Below the pieces are notes generated by a model. It saw only the letters and a list, made by a program, of their open reading frames with translations. It searched no databases and had not been told where the DNA came from. A stretch of DNA of 64,000 nt, taken from Gari tellinella. Taxonomy: Eukaryota; Mollusca; Bivalvia; Cardiida; Psammobiidae. Location of the stretch: positions 43,585,550-43,649,549 of the forward strand of contig OV277864.1 of the NCBI GenBank assembly GCA_922989275.2, written 5' to 3'. Of this stretch, positions 33,573 to 46,710 are shown in pieces (positions within the stretch are counted from its first letter, which is position 1; each line of letters starts with the position of its first letter). Both the position numbers and the translations under genes were made by a program.

Positions 33573-33835
33573 TTAACACATTGAACCCTAGCGACATGTA
33601 TACTCGTCATCTCGTCATTTACAAACAGTGTACATGTGAAGAAGACATTTGTCTTATGCAAACAGTGAAGAACCTGATGAGAGGGCTCGCTCCTGCAGGA
33701 ACCCTCTAATCAGGGTCTGCACTGTTTGTCAATTTGTAATATATTTTAAAAAACAACCCTAAATAATCGTAAATGTACTAGTCTTAAAAGGAAACTGGGA
33801 TTGTCCATTAAAACTTTCAGGGGTGAAAGAGTTAA
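33573..33835. mobile_element. TTAA-B MITE
   Basis: TTAA to TTAA with ends TTAACACATTGAACCCTAGC and CAGGGGTGAAAGAGTTAA and the GCAAACAGTGAAGAACCTGA core. In the right arm (62190-62220) only its last 17 bases survive next to TTAA-A sequence. That is an internal deletion, not an empty site, so the insertion predates the duplication. Confidence 0.75.
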
Positions 33836-34149
33836 TGAGCAAGTCACATGATAGCAGTTTTCTTTGAGAGAAAAGTACATGTATCGCATATATCTCTGGA
33901 CTTAGCTTTAGGATCAAATCCACTTATGCTAGTGTTCCATAAACAATTTTTCACATCAGGGGCCTGTTTCATAAAACTTCATAAACTTTCAGTGTAGGAA
34001 TACATTAAAGATGTAAAAAAGTGTTTTTTTTAATGGTGTACTGGGTTAACACATATTTGACTGTATAAAGCAGGGTTCCAGAAAAGGTTTCTTTTTTATC
34101 TACATTTAACCTTTTTGTTTGATTAGGCATCAGAATAATCTACACTCAA

Positions 34150-35090
34150 GGGTGTATAAATGTCATAAGCCAATTTTTCAAAGTATCAAACTTTTTTTCT
34201 AACACTGTTTTTTTGGAAGAGCTTTTTATGATGAATGAAAAAATGAAGACAAAAATATATGGTGGTGTCCTTGTTTTTGAGCTACAGCGATTTGAAAAAG
34301 GTATGTCAAATTTGGACGTTTGTTTTCAAATTTTACCAATTCAGAGTACAAGCTTCAGTAAAATTTATTTTAAAACAAAATAAACATGATAATTTGGGTT
34401 TTCATTATTTATTTCATTTCTATGGTGGTATTTTGACATATAGAAACCAAATTTAGACAAAGCAGGCACCAGATTGGAACAATATGGATCCTTGAATATC
34501 AAAAATATGCTTTGTATAGGGCATGATTTTATTAGAATTTTTATTTTATGAAAATAATTAAAAAAGTTTGAAAATGAAATAGTTCTAGTATTAAACTTTT
34601 TTTTATATTCTACCAGATGAAAGCCAATGCTAAGGCAGTTCAAAATATGAAAAGAAATTGAAAGGTCAGTGTTGAAAATTTTGAGTTATTAAAGTAAACA
34701 GAGTTATCTCCCCTTACAAAGTTTACAAAAAAGTACCATATTGATGATATTTAGAGCTTTATAAATTTCACATTTGGTGCCTTTTTTTTCTTAAATTAGT
34801 TTTTATATAAAGAAATACTACCATAGATGGGAAATAAATAACACAAAACCAAATAATCATATTTGTTTTCATTTAAAATGGATTTTATTGAAGCGAGCTG
34901 TTTGAAAAGGACAAAATAAGAGGAAGTGGGTGGGGTAAATTTTACATGGCCGTAGAGCCAACTGTTGTTCACCAAAATGTACACTTTTTCTATTTTTTCA
35001 TTCATCTTAAATAGCTCTTCAATACAAAACCATCATAGAGTGTTTTCATATACTTTGAAAATTTCCCAGAGTCATGACATTGATACACCC
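34150..35090. mobile_element. 941-bp TTAA-flanked element, left-arm specific
   Basis: Inverted ends are GGGTGTATAAATGTCAT and its near complement ATGACATTGATACACCC, flanked by TCAA (mutated TTAA, 34146-34149) and TTAA (35091-35094). The right arm carries the empty site CACTTAACCC near 61883. The interior is AT-rich and has no plausible gene. It is the only copy in the window, about four times longer than the palindromic MITEs, and has ends unlike TTAA-A, B or T. Confidence 0.85.
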
Positions 35091-35238
35091 TTAACCCTCT
35101 GGTTTGATAACACATCATAAAAGTCTCTTTGAGTAGTCACACCATAGAGTTTATTGGAAACATATAGATTTTAGTTATGGAGAAACTCCACTTATATGGA
35201 ACACTGTTAGAGATAGAAGTAACAAGGGGCCTGTCTTA

Positions 35239-35491
35239 TTAACCTCTTTCCCTGATGGAAGCGCCTTTTAGCGCATTTGATTTATTCCTCCACAAAAGAA
35301 AATAGTTCCAATTTATACAGTAATAAACATTTTCCAACAGAAATATTTTCTATATCCTGAGAGATGATAGCTTAAAGCAGGCTGAAAGTAAAGCAGAATG
35401 CACCTTAAGGCGCATTCTGCTTTACTTTCAACCTGCTTTAAGTGGTCACCCTTTTTCAAAACTAAAATCAGGTTATTGGGTTAAAGGTTAA
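35239..35491. mobile_element. TTAA-A MITE, present in both arms
   Basis: TTAA to TTAA, with TTTCCCTGATGGAAGCGCC near the left end and the AAAGTAAAGCAGAATGCACC foldback. The inverted partner is at 61483-61735, so it was in place before the duplication. Confidence 0.85.
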
Positions 35492-36055
35492 ACGTCGTAC
35501 AAAAAAATATCTTCATAAGTCAGATTCTAAAATTCTCAATTATTATATATGTCTCCATCTTATCCTGTCTTGTGACATCTCTATGAAATTGTCTTGAAAA
35601 GACGATTCCATTGAGATGTTACAAGACGGGATTAGCTGGAAATTAGGAAATTAGAGGTATTTTAATGTTTTGATTTACAACCGTTTTTGTTGTACGACAT
35701 TTCGTTAGACGGGCACCAGGTATCTTTTATTGGTTCTGACTTTCTGCTGATTATTTTAATGTGTGTATGTTGCTTATGTGAATATAATAAAACTGTGATA
35801 CTTTAAATCCAGAATCATGTTTCTTAACCCTAAATGTGCAGAAATCAGTACATATATATGAATTCACTGCCAACAGTGAATACCTTGAACAGGGGGAGCC
35901 CTCTGATCAGTGTCTACAGTGTGTGATGATATTATAGTTTTCCCTTGACCTGGCCGACCTATTTTTAGATTTCAAAAATTGAAAATGAGATGATCATAAA
36001 GCTCGATGATTTCTATACAGCTTGCTAGAGATACGAATGGTTGTATTTATTATGT

Positions 36056-36306
36056 TTAACCCTTTGAACCCTAGTCCCGCATATAGGCGTCATTTTCAAA
36101 CAGTGACCATGTGAATAGTACACTTGTCCTGTGCAAACAGTGAAGACCCAGATCAGAGGGCTCCTAAAGGAGCCCTCTGATCAGGGTCTTCACTGTTTGC
36201 TGTAATGCCAAACATTGCCAAAAACAACCTTTAAAAGTCAGAAATGGACTTGACTAAATTGGAAACTGGAATTGTCCATTTAACGTTTCAGGGAGGAAAG
36301 AGTTAA
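36056..36306. mobile_element. TTAA-B MITE with a clean empty site in the other arm
   Basis: The left arm reads TTTATTATGTTTAACCCTTT ... GGAAAGAGTTAATGTACAG. The right arm (about 56534-56545, complement) reads TTATTATGTTTAATGTACAG with a single TTAA. This shows directly that TTAA-B inserts into and duplicates TTAA and that this copy came after the duplication. Length is 251 bases with the GCAAACAGTGAAGACCCAGA core. Confidence 0.93.
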
Positions 36307-36812
36307 TGTACAGTAGAGAAAACATTATTATTTGCCTTTTAAATGCCAACACAATGCACTAAACTGTAACAAATTACAACTTTTAGAAAAAAAATTATAC
36401 TTTTAAATCGGAGTTGCAAACAGGTTGTGCCTGATTAGATGCCATAATTTCACACAATTTGGGCAGAATGATCACCTTGACAAAATGTAGAAAATGTACT
36501 ACTATGGATTACTTGGGGTCAAAAACTGGGTCAGTAGGTCAAATCTTAAGAAAAGCTTCAAAGTACTCTAGGGTCACATCTTTTACCCTAATTTCATGAA
36601 ACTAGCTCAGAATAATTACTATGACAGAAGTCTGACAAAATCTAGGTAAATTGTGATTATGGGTTATGTCTGAATAAAAAGTAGGTCAGTAGGTCAATTC
36701 ATAAAAAATCCTACTGAACACTTTAGGGGCCATGTTTTAGGCCAAAATTCATGGGAAACTTGCTCAAAATAATTACTTAGACAAAATCTAGGCAATGCAA
36801 GAATGTGAGATA

Positions 36813-37043
36813 CAGTGGAGAATCTGTTATTCTTTCCCGTTTAAACGCAAAGCACTAAAACGTAGAAAAAGGACAACTTTTGGACAATTCTGATAATTCT
36901 TGTTTATCTTGGTGGCAAACAGTTTGGAGCCTGATCAGACGCCGGGTTACCCGGCGTCTGATCTGTCTCCAAACTGTTTGCACTGCAAATAATAGTTTTA
37001 GCGTAAACGCGTTTATTGGGAAAGAATAACAGATTCTCCACTG
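36813..37043. mobile_element. TA-flanked CAGTGGAGAATCTG MITE (left-arm partner)
   Basis: Same family as 33120-33365, flanked by TA. The inverted partner is 53849-54094. Present in both arms, so it is older than the duplication. Confidence 0.85.
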
Positions 37044-37572
37044 TATGTCAGTTCAAAAAGTAGGTCATTAATTCAAATCATAGGAAAGGCTTCTGAGCCC
37101 TCTAGTTCATATGGAGTACCCATATCAACATTATCCTGACACATTTGCTTCTTGTGACATTAGGGGCTAGTGGGGGTATTAATCACCTTTAGTGATAAAG
37201 TCTAGTTAAATCTTTGAACTTTGTACTCTGGTGACCGCCTTAGAGCCCATTGGGCTCTTGTTTAAAAAATCTTCTCTGAAACTACTGGTCCAAATTGAAA
37301 ATAATTTTACACAAATGACCCATTGATGACTCTTTACCATATTTCTTAAAATAATTTTGTTATCAAAAAAATATGGCCGCCAGTGGGTGGGGCAAGTTTT
37401 CCTACCTGTATAGAAAAGAAAAAGAAAATCTCTGAAACAACTGGTCTGATTTAAGAATATTTTGTGCATAAATGATTCATGGGTTACCCTAGTTTCTTCA
37501 AAAAATCTTCCATCCTCAAACAACTTGGCCATCAGTGAACGGGGGTGAATTAACCCCTAATGGCTCATAGTA

Positions 37573-40500
37573 ACAAGAGCACCGCAGTGCGGCAAAATAC
37601 GCCCGTCACGGCCGGCGGGTGTCAAAGTCGTCCAGACTCAGGCCGACTGGAAAAAGTCGCCCGGAGTGTAGGCCCGACTATCGATCTCAAAAAGACTATT
37701 CTGTAGTATTGCGATAGCTCAAGTACTATCCCGATAGTATTGCGATAGTCAAAAAAAAGTTCTGTTTTTTTTAAAAAATGCCCATTTTTGACAATAAAGG
37801 GGGCATAACTCTGCTAAAAATAGTCGCCAACGTCTGAAATTTAACAGGTACCAAAATTCACAGGTGCCTTCCCTGTATGATGAGAAAGCTAAATATGAAA
37901 TTTGGTTACAATAGACAAAATGTAAGTAAAATTATTATCAGGAAACAATATATTGTTAAAAAATTTGTGTGAAGGGGCATAACTCTGAAAATACAGAGTC
38001 AAACCAAAAACCCGTAATATATATTAAGTCACTTCATTCATTGTATCACCATATCAAATTTGAAATCAATTGAATCAAAAATAAAAAAGTTCTGTTTGTT
38101 TTTAGCTCACCTGAGCCGAAGGCTCAAGGTGAGCTGTTGTGATTGCCCGCCGTCCGTCTGTCCGTCTGTTCAAATTTACTTCAAGCGACATCTCCTCTGA
38201 AACCGTGAGTTTGAGGGAAAAACTAAATTGCTGACGGTGTTCCTTGGATGCTTCTCTACAGAAATTGTTAAAATAAAATTCATTGGTGGACTACTTATTG
38301 AAATTTATTAAAAAAAGTGAAAAACTTTAAACAAGTTTTTTGTAAAAAACCACTGTTCCCACACCTTAGATATTGCATGAATAGTATCTTCTACTAAATC
38401 ACTTTCAAAATTGTAAAAAATCAAAACCCTAGGGTCAAATTTGACTCAACCCTGGCCATATCAGTGCTTTTTGATGCAGGTCTGACAGTAAAAACTCTCT
38501 AATGATCCGTTTTTATACAGACCCACTGTATTTTCCAGGCTAAGAAGCTACCCTTATAAAAAATGCAACATTTTTGCAAACAGTTTGGATCCAGGTCAGA
38601 TGCCACATAATGCTGCATCTAATCTGGATCTGAAACTATTTGCCACTCATTTACATATTTTCTTATATTTAGAAAATATAAGTTATTATTTTTTACATAT
38701 TTCACATACAAACATTTGGAGCAGACAACAGTTCAGCATGATAATAGTAATTTCTCTCTGAGAGCGTCTCCTATTGCATAACTGACCCATAGCTAGCTCT
38801 GAACTCAGGTCACTGAGATACATAACGATGTCTGCTATTTTATGCTCAAGCACAACTTAGAGTGAGGCATATTACTTTTGGTCTGTCTGTTTGTTTGTTT
38901 GTGTTTTGTTTGTTTGTTTATCTTTCTGTCTATCAGTCCACAATTAATTCTTGGCCATAAACAGTATGGATCCAGGTCAGATGCCACATAATGCTGCATC
39001 TAATCTGGATCCAAACTATTTGCCACTCATTTACATATAGTTTCTTATATTTAGAAAATGTAAATAATGATATTTATTAACCTATTAACCCATACATATT
39101 CCTTTTTATGTCTTTAATTTATTCTTCCACAGAAGAAAATAATTTCACTTTATACAGTCATTGTTGTCTTTAACAATTGCTTCAAATGACATCTCCTCAT
39201 ATACCGCTGAAAAGATTTCAACCAAACTTTACATGAATGTTCCTTGGGTCAAGTTCTTTCAAAATTGTTCAAAGAATTAAAAACAATGTAGAACTCTGGT
39301 TGCCATGGCAACCAAGTGAAAAAATAAGGAAATCTTAAAAAATCTTCTTGTCTGAAACTACAAGGGCCAGATCTTAGACATTTGTCACATAGCATCATCT
39401 ACAGGTCCTCTACCAAACTACAAACTATGCCCCTGGGGTCAAAATTGGCCCCGCCCACGGGGTCACAGTTTTACAAAGAGTTATATAGTGAAATTTTCAA
39501 ACGTCTTCTCCTTTGAAACTAATATGGCCAGAGCTTTGATATCTGGCATGGTGACACTTTTAGATGTCCTATACCAATAAGGTTCAAATGGTTCTGGTCG
39601 ATTGCATATCATCTACAGGTCCTCTATCAAGTTTGTACAAATTATGCCCCTGGGGTCAAAATTAGCCCCACCCGGGGGTCACAGTTTTCAAACGTCTTCT
39701 TTTCTGAAGCTAATATAGCCAGAGCTTTGATATTCGGCATGGTGTTACTTCTAGATGTCCTTTATCTATTTTGTTCAAATGGTTCCAGTCTGTTGCATAT
39801 GTAGGTCACATGAGCTAAAAATAGATTTTTTCAATGGAAACTTAAAAAAAATCTTCATGTCTAGAATCCTAGTACCCTGATCTTAGATATTTGGAACATA
39901 GCATCATCTACAGGTCCTCTATTAAGATTGTTCAAATTATGCCCCTCGGGTAAAAAATGACCCCGTCCTGGACATAAATCATTATCTCCATTTTGATGTA
40001 CAGCTATTCTCAGGTGAGCGACATATGCCCCATGGGGCTCTTGTTTCTAAAAATGCCCATTTTTGACAATAAAGGGGCATAACTCTGCTAAAAATAGTCG
40101 CCAACGTCTGAAACGCGAACTCGTCCGAACTATTGTGGTATGGAATATTTGTAGGAAGTTTAATCAAAATCAGTCAATAAATGAAGGTGAGAGAGCGCTA
40201 AGAAGAAAAGTTAACGGACGAAGTGTGACTTATTTTAGTGACTTATTTTAAATTTTAAGGATGTAAAGGGGCATAACTCATAGAAAAATAATTTAACAGG
40301 AACTTAAATTCACAGGTGCCTTCCCTGCATGATGAGAAAGATAAATATGAAATTTGGTTACAATAGACAAAATGTAAGTAAAATTATTATCAGGAAACAA
40401 TATATTGTTAAAAAATTGTGTAAAGGGGCATAACTCTGAAAATACGAAGTCAAACCAAAAACCCGTAATATATGTTAAGTAACTTCATTCATTGTATCAC

Positions 40501-40797
40501 CATATCAAATTTGAAATAAATTGAATAATTAAAAAAAAAGTTCTGGTTTTTTTTTTAAAATGCCCATTTTTGACAATAAAGGGGCATAACTCTGCTAAAA
40601 ATAGCCGCCAACGTCTGAAACGCGAACTCGTCCGAGCTATTGTGGTATGGAATATTTGTAGGAAGTTTAATCAAAATCGGTAAATAAATGAAGGTGAGAG
40701 AGCGCTAACAAGAAAAGTTTACGGACGGACGGACGGACGGACGTACGGACGGACAGCGCTGGGTATACCATAATACGACCGTCGATGACGGGCGTAT
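37573..40797 (-). mobile_element. 3.2-kb element with CTCTTGTT terminus, left-arm specific, containing a nested AGCTCACC element
   Basis: The right arm has the empty site (CATAGTAAAAACTTGTGAC, complement of 53335-53355). On the minus strand the element starts ATACGCCCGTCATCGACGG and ends GCCGCACTGCGGTGCTCTTGTT-like, where GCAC/GTGC form a hairpin. It carries GGAC microsatellite at about 40725-40755 and three repeats of about 480 bases marked by AAAGGGGCATAACTCTGCTA (37797, 40069, 40577). A nested AGCTCACC element occupies 38098-40046. No coding capacity. The insertion is in an A/T run with no clear duplication. Confidence 0.8.
38098..40046 (+). mobile_element. AGCTCACC-type element nested in the 3.2-kb element
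   Basis: It starts TTTTAGCTCACCTGAGCCGA and ends CAGGTGAGCGACATATGCCC then CATGGGGCTCTTGTTT. It contains two GCAAACAGTTTGGATCC foldbacks (38574-38645 and 38955-39022, half decayed), a GTTT-rich run near 38885-38930, and a tandem interior at 39190-40000 related to 12119-13172. Confidence 0.75.
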
Positions 40798-42476
40798 AAA
40801 AACTTGTGACAACTGATTAATGGTCCAAATTGAAAACAGTTTTGTACAAATGGTCCATTAATTGTTTATCCTCTACCAGATTCTTCAAATAACTTTGCTA
40901 GCTTTAAAACATGAATGTCAGTAGGGGTTTAAGGTTTCCTGGTGTACTAAATGAAAGCTAAATAATAATGTTCTTTTTCCGAAATCACTTGCCCAATTTG
41001 ATGTCACCATGATCGTGGGTATCAGATGAGCGATTTAGGGCCGCATGCGTATCTTGTTCTAGTAATTCATAGTTTCCGCTAAATATCTCGGTCATGCATT
41101 GACATCATTAAGCACATCATTGGAGATGCGGTAGTTTTGAACTTGGTCTCATTCAAATATAGCTTGGCATAATTATGTCCCTTGCATTTAGAAATTATCT
41201 TTTAATGATTTATCTGAGTCATACATTGGCATTTTGATGTGAATTTTTGTATAAGCTATAGATCTACATAATGACATAACACGCTGGTCAAGTTCGATGT
41301 GGAGTTTTGATTGAACATTTTTTTCGATAGAGTTATGCCCCATTGGACCATGGTCATACTTTGTTTAGTCCGAAAGTTTCACAGTTTTTGCTCATTATCT
41401 CCCGTACACATTTTGTGCATTGATAACCATAGAGGTAACGGTATCACTGCTCAGATGGGCATTTATACTTTGTTGCGTGCAGAGCATTCGTGTCGCTTCA
41501 ACACCACTGGTTCAATAATTTGGGTTATTAATATTTATTTATTTATTTCTCTTCAGTATACAACATGACAATATAGCACAGTTAAAAGTTCAACATAAGA
41601 TGTACACTGCCACTCTAAGATAGAGTTATAAGAGACTATCTACACATAAATCGTACTTATCACACTGTACAATTTCGGAAGTTTCAAATGAAGAGCCCTG
41701 AACATTATTTCACTTGCAGAGATATATTGTTCAGGCCTATTCCATTTCCTTTGTGAAAATAACAAGGTTGATTTTCAAGAGGGCTCCACCAACAGAGCAC
41801 CTAAGAGGCAAAAAGAAATAGTACCATATCTGCAATGAGAGACCATCTCTTCCATATAGCCTTGAGGATCCCATCTAAGAAGAGACGCTTACCAATTACA
41901 GAATGTATTTTTTTTTTTTTTAAACTTCTTCAAGGAAAAAGCATATTTCCTAAAACTTAATATCCAAGATAAAAAGTTATTCATTTCAATTATAAAAGGA
42001 TTATAAGAGACATGAAAATTAACAATACTGAATCAGAAATTATTGCACACATCTTATCCTTGTCTTACAGTCTCTGTCTGACTGACAAACACAAATGTTC
42101 TTTGATACTAAATTCTATGAGCATCTGTATTTGTTACCCTCTGCAGCACTAGAAATAGGTGTTAAAATTGTTTTGAAATTGACCAGTAGAGTCCATTTTA
42201 TAAACTATTTGACTATAATCTGCAGAAGAATAACTACTTGTCAGGCAGCAGGCAGTGAAGACCAGAATGCATTATCATTTGAAGCCTACATGGTAAAAGC
42301 ATATTACAATAACTGTACAATTTCACCATCCTCTCTAACTAACTGTCTGTAGAAGCTAGAATGGTTGGAGAACTCTTCAGTCATCAGAAAAATAAAAAAT
42401 TACTGTTTACTATAGATAAATGAGTCTAACTCATATAATCTAACCAATCACCCAATAACTATGCCCTTTAACACCT

Positions 42477-42697
42477 TTAATCCATTCCCTCATAGGAGAA
42501 ATATTTCTGCTTTATACCATCATGGATATCTATGAGATATTTCCTTTATTCAAGAAGTTTGTAGCTTAAAGAAGACTAAAAGTAAAGCAAGATGTAACTT
42601 CAGGCACATTTTGCATTACTTTCTACCCATTTTAAGCCTTCACATCTCTTCCTCTCTTCAAAGCTAAAACCAGGCTGGCTATAAGGCAATAGGTTAA
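42477..42697. mobile_element. TTAA-A MITE nested in the LINE 3' UTR
   Basis: TTAA to TTAA, beginning TTAATCCATTCCCTCATAGG and ending GGCAATAGGTTAA. The core foldback is decayed (AAAGTAAAGCAAGATGTAAC). It gives a third age layer: duplication, then LINE, then this MITE. Confidence 0.75.
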
Positions 42698-43200
42698 CTC
42701 TTCTGACTCATATCAAATAAGAAAATATCTGAGGATTTATAGTTATAATACTGTTTCAAACAACTGGACAAAATATGACACAAGATCATCAGTATTGCTC
42801 TTCTTGTAATAACATGATTGTCTCAAACACCTGTCTCAAGCGGTCTGTTTGAGGCTGGTTTTAAGACACACCATATTCTTTACTATAAACTTGAGTGGTA
42901 TTAACTGTAGATATTTACATATAAAATATAAAATTCTCAGATAATCCCTGACTGAATATCAGAGCTTGTAGACACTGTATTTCAACCATTATATACATGG
43001 TAAAAAAAGTGTTTAAAAGTAAAATCCTGATCAGCTATAAAATTCTGATCAATGCAGGTTTTGGCAATATTACAAAATCTCTTAAAACACAGGTTTCTAT
43101 TTGGCAATATTACAAAATCTCTTAAAACACAGATTTCTACGTTTCAAGTACATAAAAGAAATGCACTGCAATCCTGAAAGTATTAAAATCTACTTAATCC

Positions 43201-46200
43201 CTATCTACATAGGAAGAATCTCCTTCTCTGCAGTATCTCATAACATGTTTTAGCAGATATTCTAATCATATTAGGTTCAGTTAAAATTACTTTCAACTTG
43301 TCCACCTCATTCATTGCTAAAAAATTTGGAACTGACCTCTCAGCTTTGCTGAACAAGACATTTCTAATGTCATTATACAAAATACAGTCTAACAAAACAT
43401 GACTTTCATTTTCTATGACATTGCAAAAAGGACAAACCCGTTGTTCAACTGCTAAGCCTTCAAATCGTCCGGTTTCTAAGCGTATAGGTGCGACACCACA
43501 TCTAAATTTACTGAACGCTGACCTATGATTTGGTGGTAAAATCAGAGTGCAGTACTTTTCAACATGGTATACAGTTTTTAATGTACAGTAGGTACGCAGT
43601 TTATTTCGACCACGCCCTGATGGGCCAACAGGTGAATTTAACTTCCTTGACCAGTCATGAACAAATTTTTCCATCATTTTCTCTTGAATTGATCTAGTAA
43701 TATCAAGCTTAGAAATAGGAATTGACAAGCTACAAAACTTTTGTAAATTCAGATCTTTGAAAAACTTTTTAACACAGAAATACCAGTTTTTGGTATGCTC
43801 TGATTTGGAGAAGGCCCATAGTGCTACACGTTTATTGAGTCTTGAGGAATTTGTACATGTTATCCTAGCCCAAAAGTTGGCTACTACCTTCCACTGTCTA
43901 ATACTATTAGGAATCCAACCCATTTCACCTGAAACAGCAACTGAGGGTGTATATTTACCTACCCCTAAAAAGAATCTTATTGCTCTGTTTTGAACAGAGG
44001 AAATACAAGAATATTCTTTATGACCCCATATTGCGGCGCCATACCCAATGACTGGCCACACTATGGAGTCATAAAGCTTAGTAAATACATTGTAAGGTAC
44101 ACCCCAGCTGCTTTACACTTTGCAATCACAAGACCCAACGCTCGACCAGCACTAAGTGCCACCATTTTAGCAGTAATACCAAAATCAAGGTGTTCATTAA
44201 TTACCAAACCAAGATATTTATACATTCCAGAATACTCAATCATTAGCTCACCACAAGTAAAAGGAACATCATGTCTCTTTGTAGAATTTGTACGAAAATG
44301 AACGATATTGCTTTTACTAACATTTATGGTCATATCATTCAATTTACACCAATCATTTAAGGCATTCAATAAAGTTTGTAGATCATTCTCATTTCCAGCC
44401 AACAATACAATATCGTCTGCATACATTAAAATACAAACTTTTTCATTACCAATGTCAACACCTATATTAAAGGATTTCAAATACAATGCCAGGTCATTAA
44501 TGTACAGGTTAAACAGCAGAGGAGATAAAATACACCCTTGACGTAATCCACATTTTACATCGAACCACTCTGTTGAGTGACTATTCACTTTAACACAAGA
44601 TGAAACACCATTATATAAAGATTTGATCGCTAAAAGCAATTTACCAGATACATTAGTAGCACAAAGTCTATTCCAAAGCTTCTCCCTATTAATACTATCA
44701 TACGCTTTACGGAAATCTATGAAAGCTGAAAATGTTGATAACTTACTTTTCTTACGTGTTTCAATTATGTCTATTAAGGAAGAAATTTTGTCAGTTGTAC
44801 TTCTATTCTTTCTAAAACCGTTCTGTTCTTCAACTAAAATACTATTTCTCTCCACCCAGCTGTTCAACCTGTCATTAATAATCCTACAATACACTTTATA
44901 AACAGCAGAGGCCAGAGAAATACCTCTGTATGACAAAGGATCTCTTGGATCCAGAGTTGAAGACTTAGGTACAGGGTTAATTACAGTTTTACTCCAAACT
45001 GTTGGTACAATGCTATTTTCAAAACACAAGTTGAACAAAACATGTAAAAAGTAAATGGCAATATCATTCTTTAAAACTTCTGCAGGAATGTTATCAACGC
45101 CATACGCCTTTCCATTTTTAGCCTGAAAAACTGCTTTCTTAACTTCTAAAATAGATATATACTGATTAAATTCTAAGTTTGCATTGTCTGGTTCAGATAT
45201 ATCAGTATGAACAGGAGGTATTTCAGAACCACCATCAAAAAGTGAACTAAAGTCCCTTTTCCACTTTTAAGCACTTCTGAAATATCTGTAGATAAATCCC
45301 CATTCTCTAAAATGACTTTTTCTGGAATATTTTTCTTACCACTGTACCGAACACCAATCTTACCAATGGATTTCCAGAATTCATTTGGATTTACGTTACA
45401 TTCATCAAGCAAATTATTTTGCAATGAGAACCAATATTTCCGTTTACATCTCTGTACCTCCTTGTCAAAACATTTCCTTGACATAACATAAATATCTTTA
45501 AGATTTGCCTTAATTCTCTGATCTAATAGTGCATTTTAACCATTTATTTTCAGCAACACACATTTTCTCCCACTTTAAAGTCAAATCAGTATTCCACCAA
45601 GGCTTATTACTTTTGTATTTACGGAAATAACAGTTATTTTTTAAAGTTTTATATGGTATTTCTTTATACATACAATCTCTTACCATTCCACACCACTGAG
45701 TATAGATATTATCAATGTTTTCTACATTTACAATATCATGCTCAAGTTTATCAATGATACTGTTTATTTCTACTGCCACTGGTGGACTACTCATAAAATC
45801 ACTATTAACACTTTTAAGATCAAATTTATGTGTAGTATAGCTACCTTCCTGTCGGACTGTTTGCACACCAGGAACAGCTCCATCCATGTTAATTTTCCAG
45901 GCCAATAGAGAATGATCAGGAATACAAGTGGGTGCAAAAGCACCCACATTTCCATTCGTCATCATCTGGCTGGTTGGTACAACTCTAAAATCTGAGAAAC
46001 AACTAAGCTGTTCGTGCTGTGCAATACAGTAATCCACCACTGCATGACCCTTGACAGATATAGAGGTAAAGTTATTCTCATCTCTATCAAATCTGCCATT
46101 CAGCATAATCATATTTGTATTTATGAGAAAATCAATTAACAGCTCTCCATAATAGTTTACAGAAAAATCAAGTATATGTCTGTGTGTAACATTATCAACA

Positions 46201-46710
46201 CCAACTATGAAATCATCCATTTCCCCACATCTACTATTAAAGTCACCACACACATATACAAGACCTTCATTTTGATACTGGTATATATTGAGCAACAAGT
46301 GTTCATAAAATGCATTGACATCAAACTGTCTTGAAGAATTTTCAGGCGGTAAATAACATACACAAGGTAAAATAACTTGTCCATCCAGTTTATGAACTAG
46401 CTTAAGCCATAAAATACCTTCAAAAGCTCTATCTAAAACTGAAACATTAAAATCATTTAAAATGCTGTTTTTTATCAAAAACCCTACACCTCCTGAACCT
46501 ATCTTAGCATTACGGTGTATAATTTCCCTATTAAAACCAAACCATTTATATCCATCAATGGTTAAAACATTTTCTTTCAGTAAATGAGATTCTGCAACAG
46601 CTAAAATATCAATATTTTCATCTAAAATACAGGATGCACGTACTTTATAATTATCACTATCACAATTATAATTAAACCCCTTAACATTCCAAAAGCCTGC
46701 TAAAACCTAA
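43201..46710 (-). pseudogene. Endonuclease-reverse transcriptase of the second LINE, broken by frameshifts
   Basis: Read on the minus strand in pieces. From about 46710 to 45510 is an APE endonuclease: LDENIDILAVAESHLLKEN (catalytic Glu), VCGDFNSRCGEMDD, VKGHAVVDYCIAQHE and CIPDHSLLAW. At 45484-45250 a linker reads KYWFSLQNNL and NEFWKSIGKIG. At about 45240-44100 is the reverse transcriptase: YRGISLASAVYK, motif A FIDFRKAYDSIN, motif B GLRQGCILSPLLFNLYINDL, motif C LMYADDIVLLAG. At 44061-43201 is the C-terminal region with IWPVIGYGAAIWG-like sequence and a zinc-like CPFCN...H....C. Single-base frame changes near 45535, 45255 and 44100 join the pieces. Catalytic residues are intact, so the damage is recent or could be assembly error. 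Confidence 0.85.
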
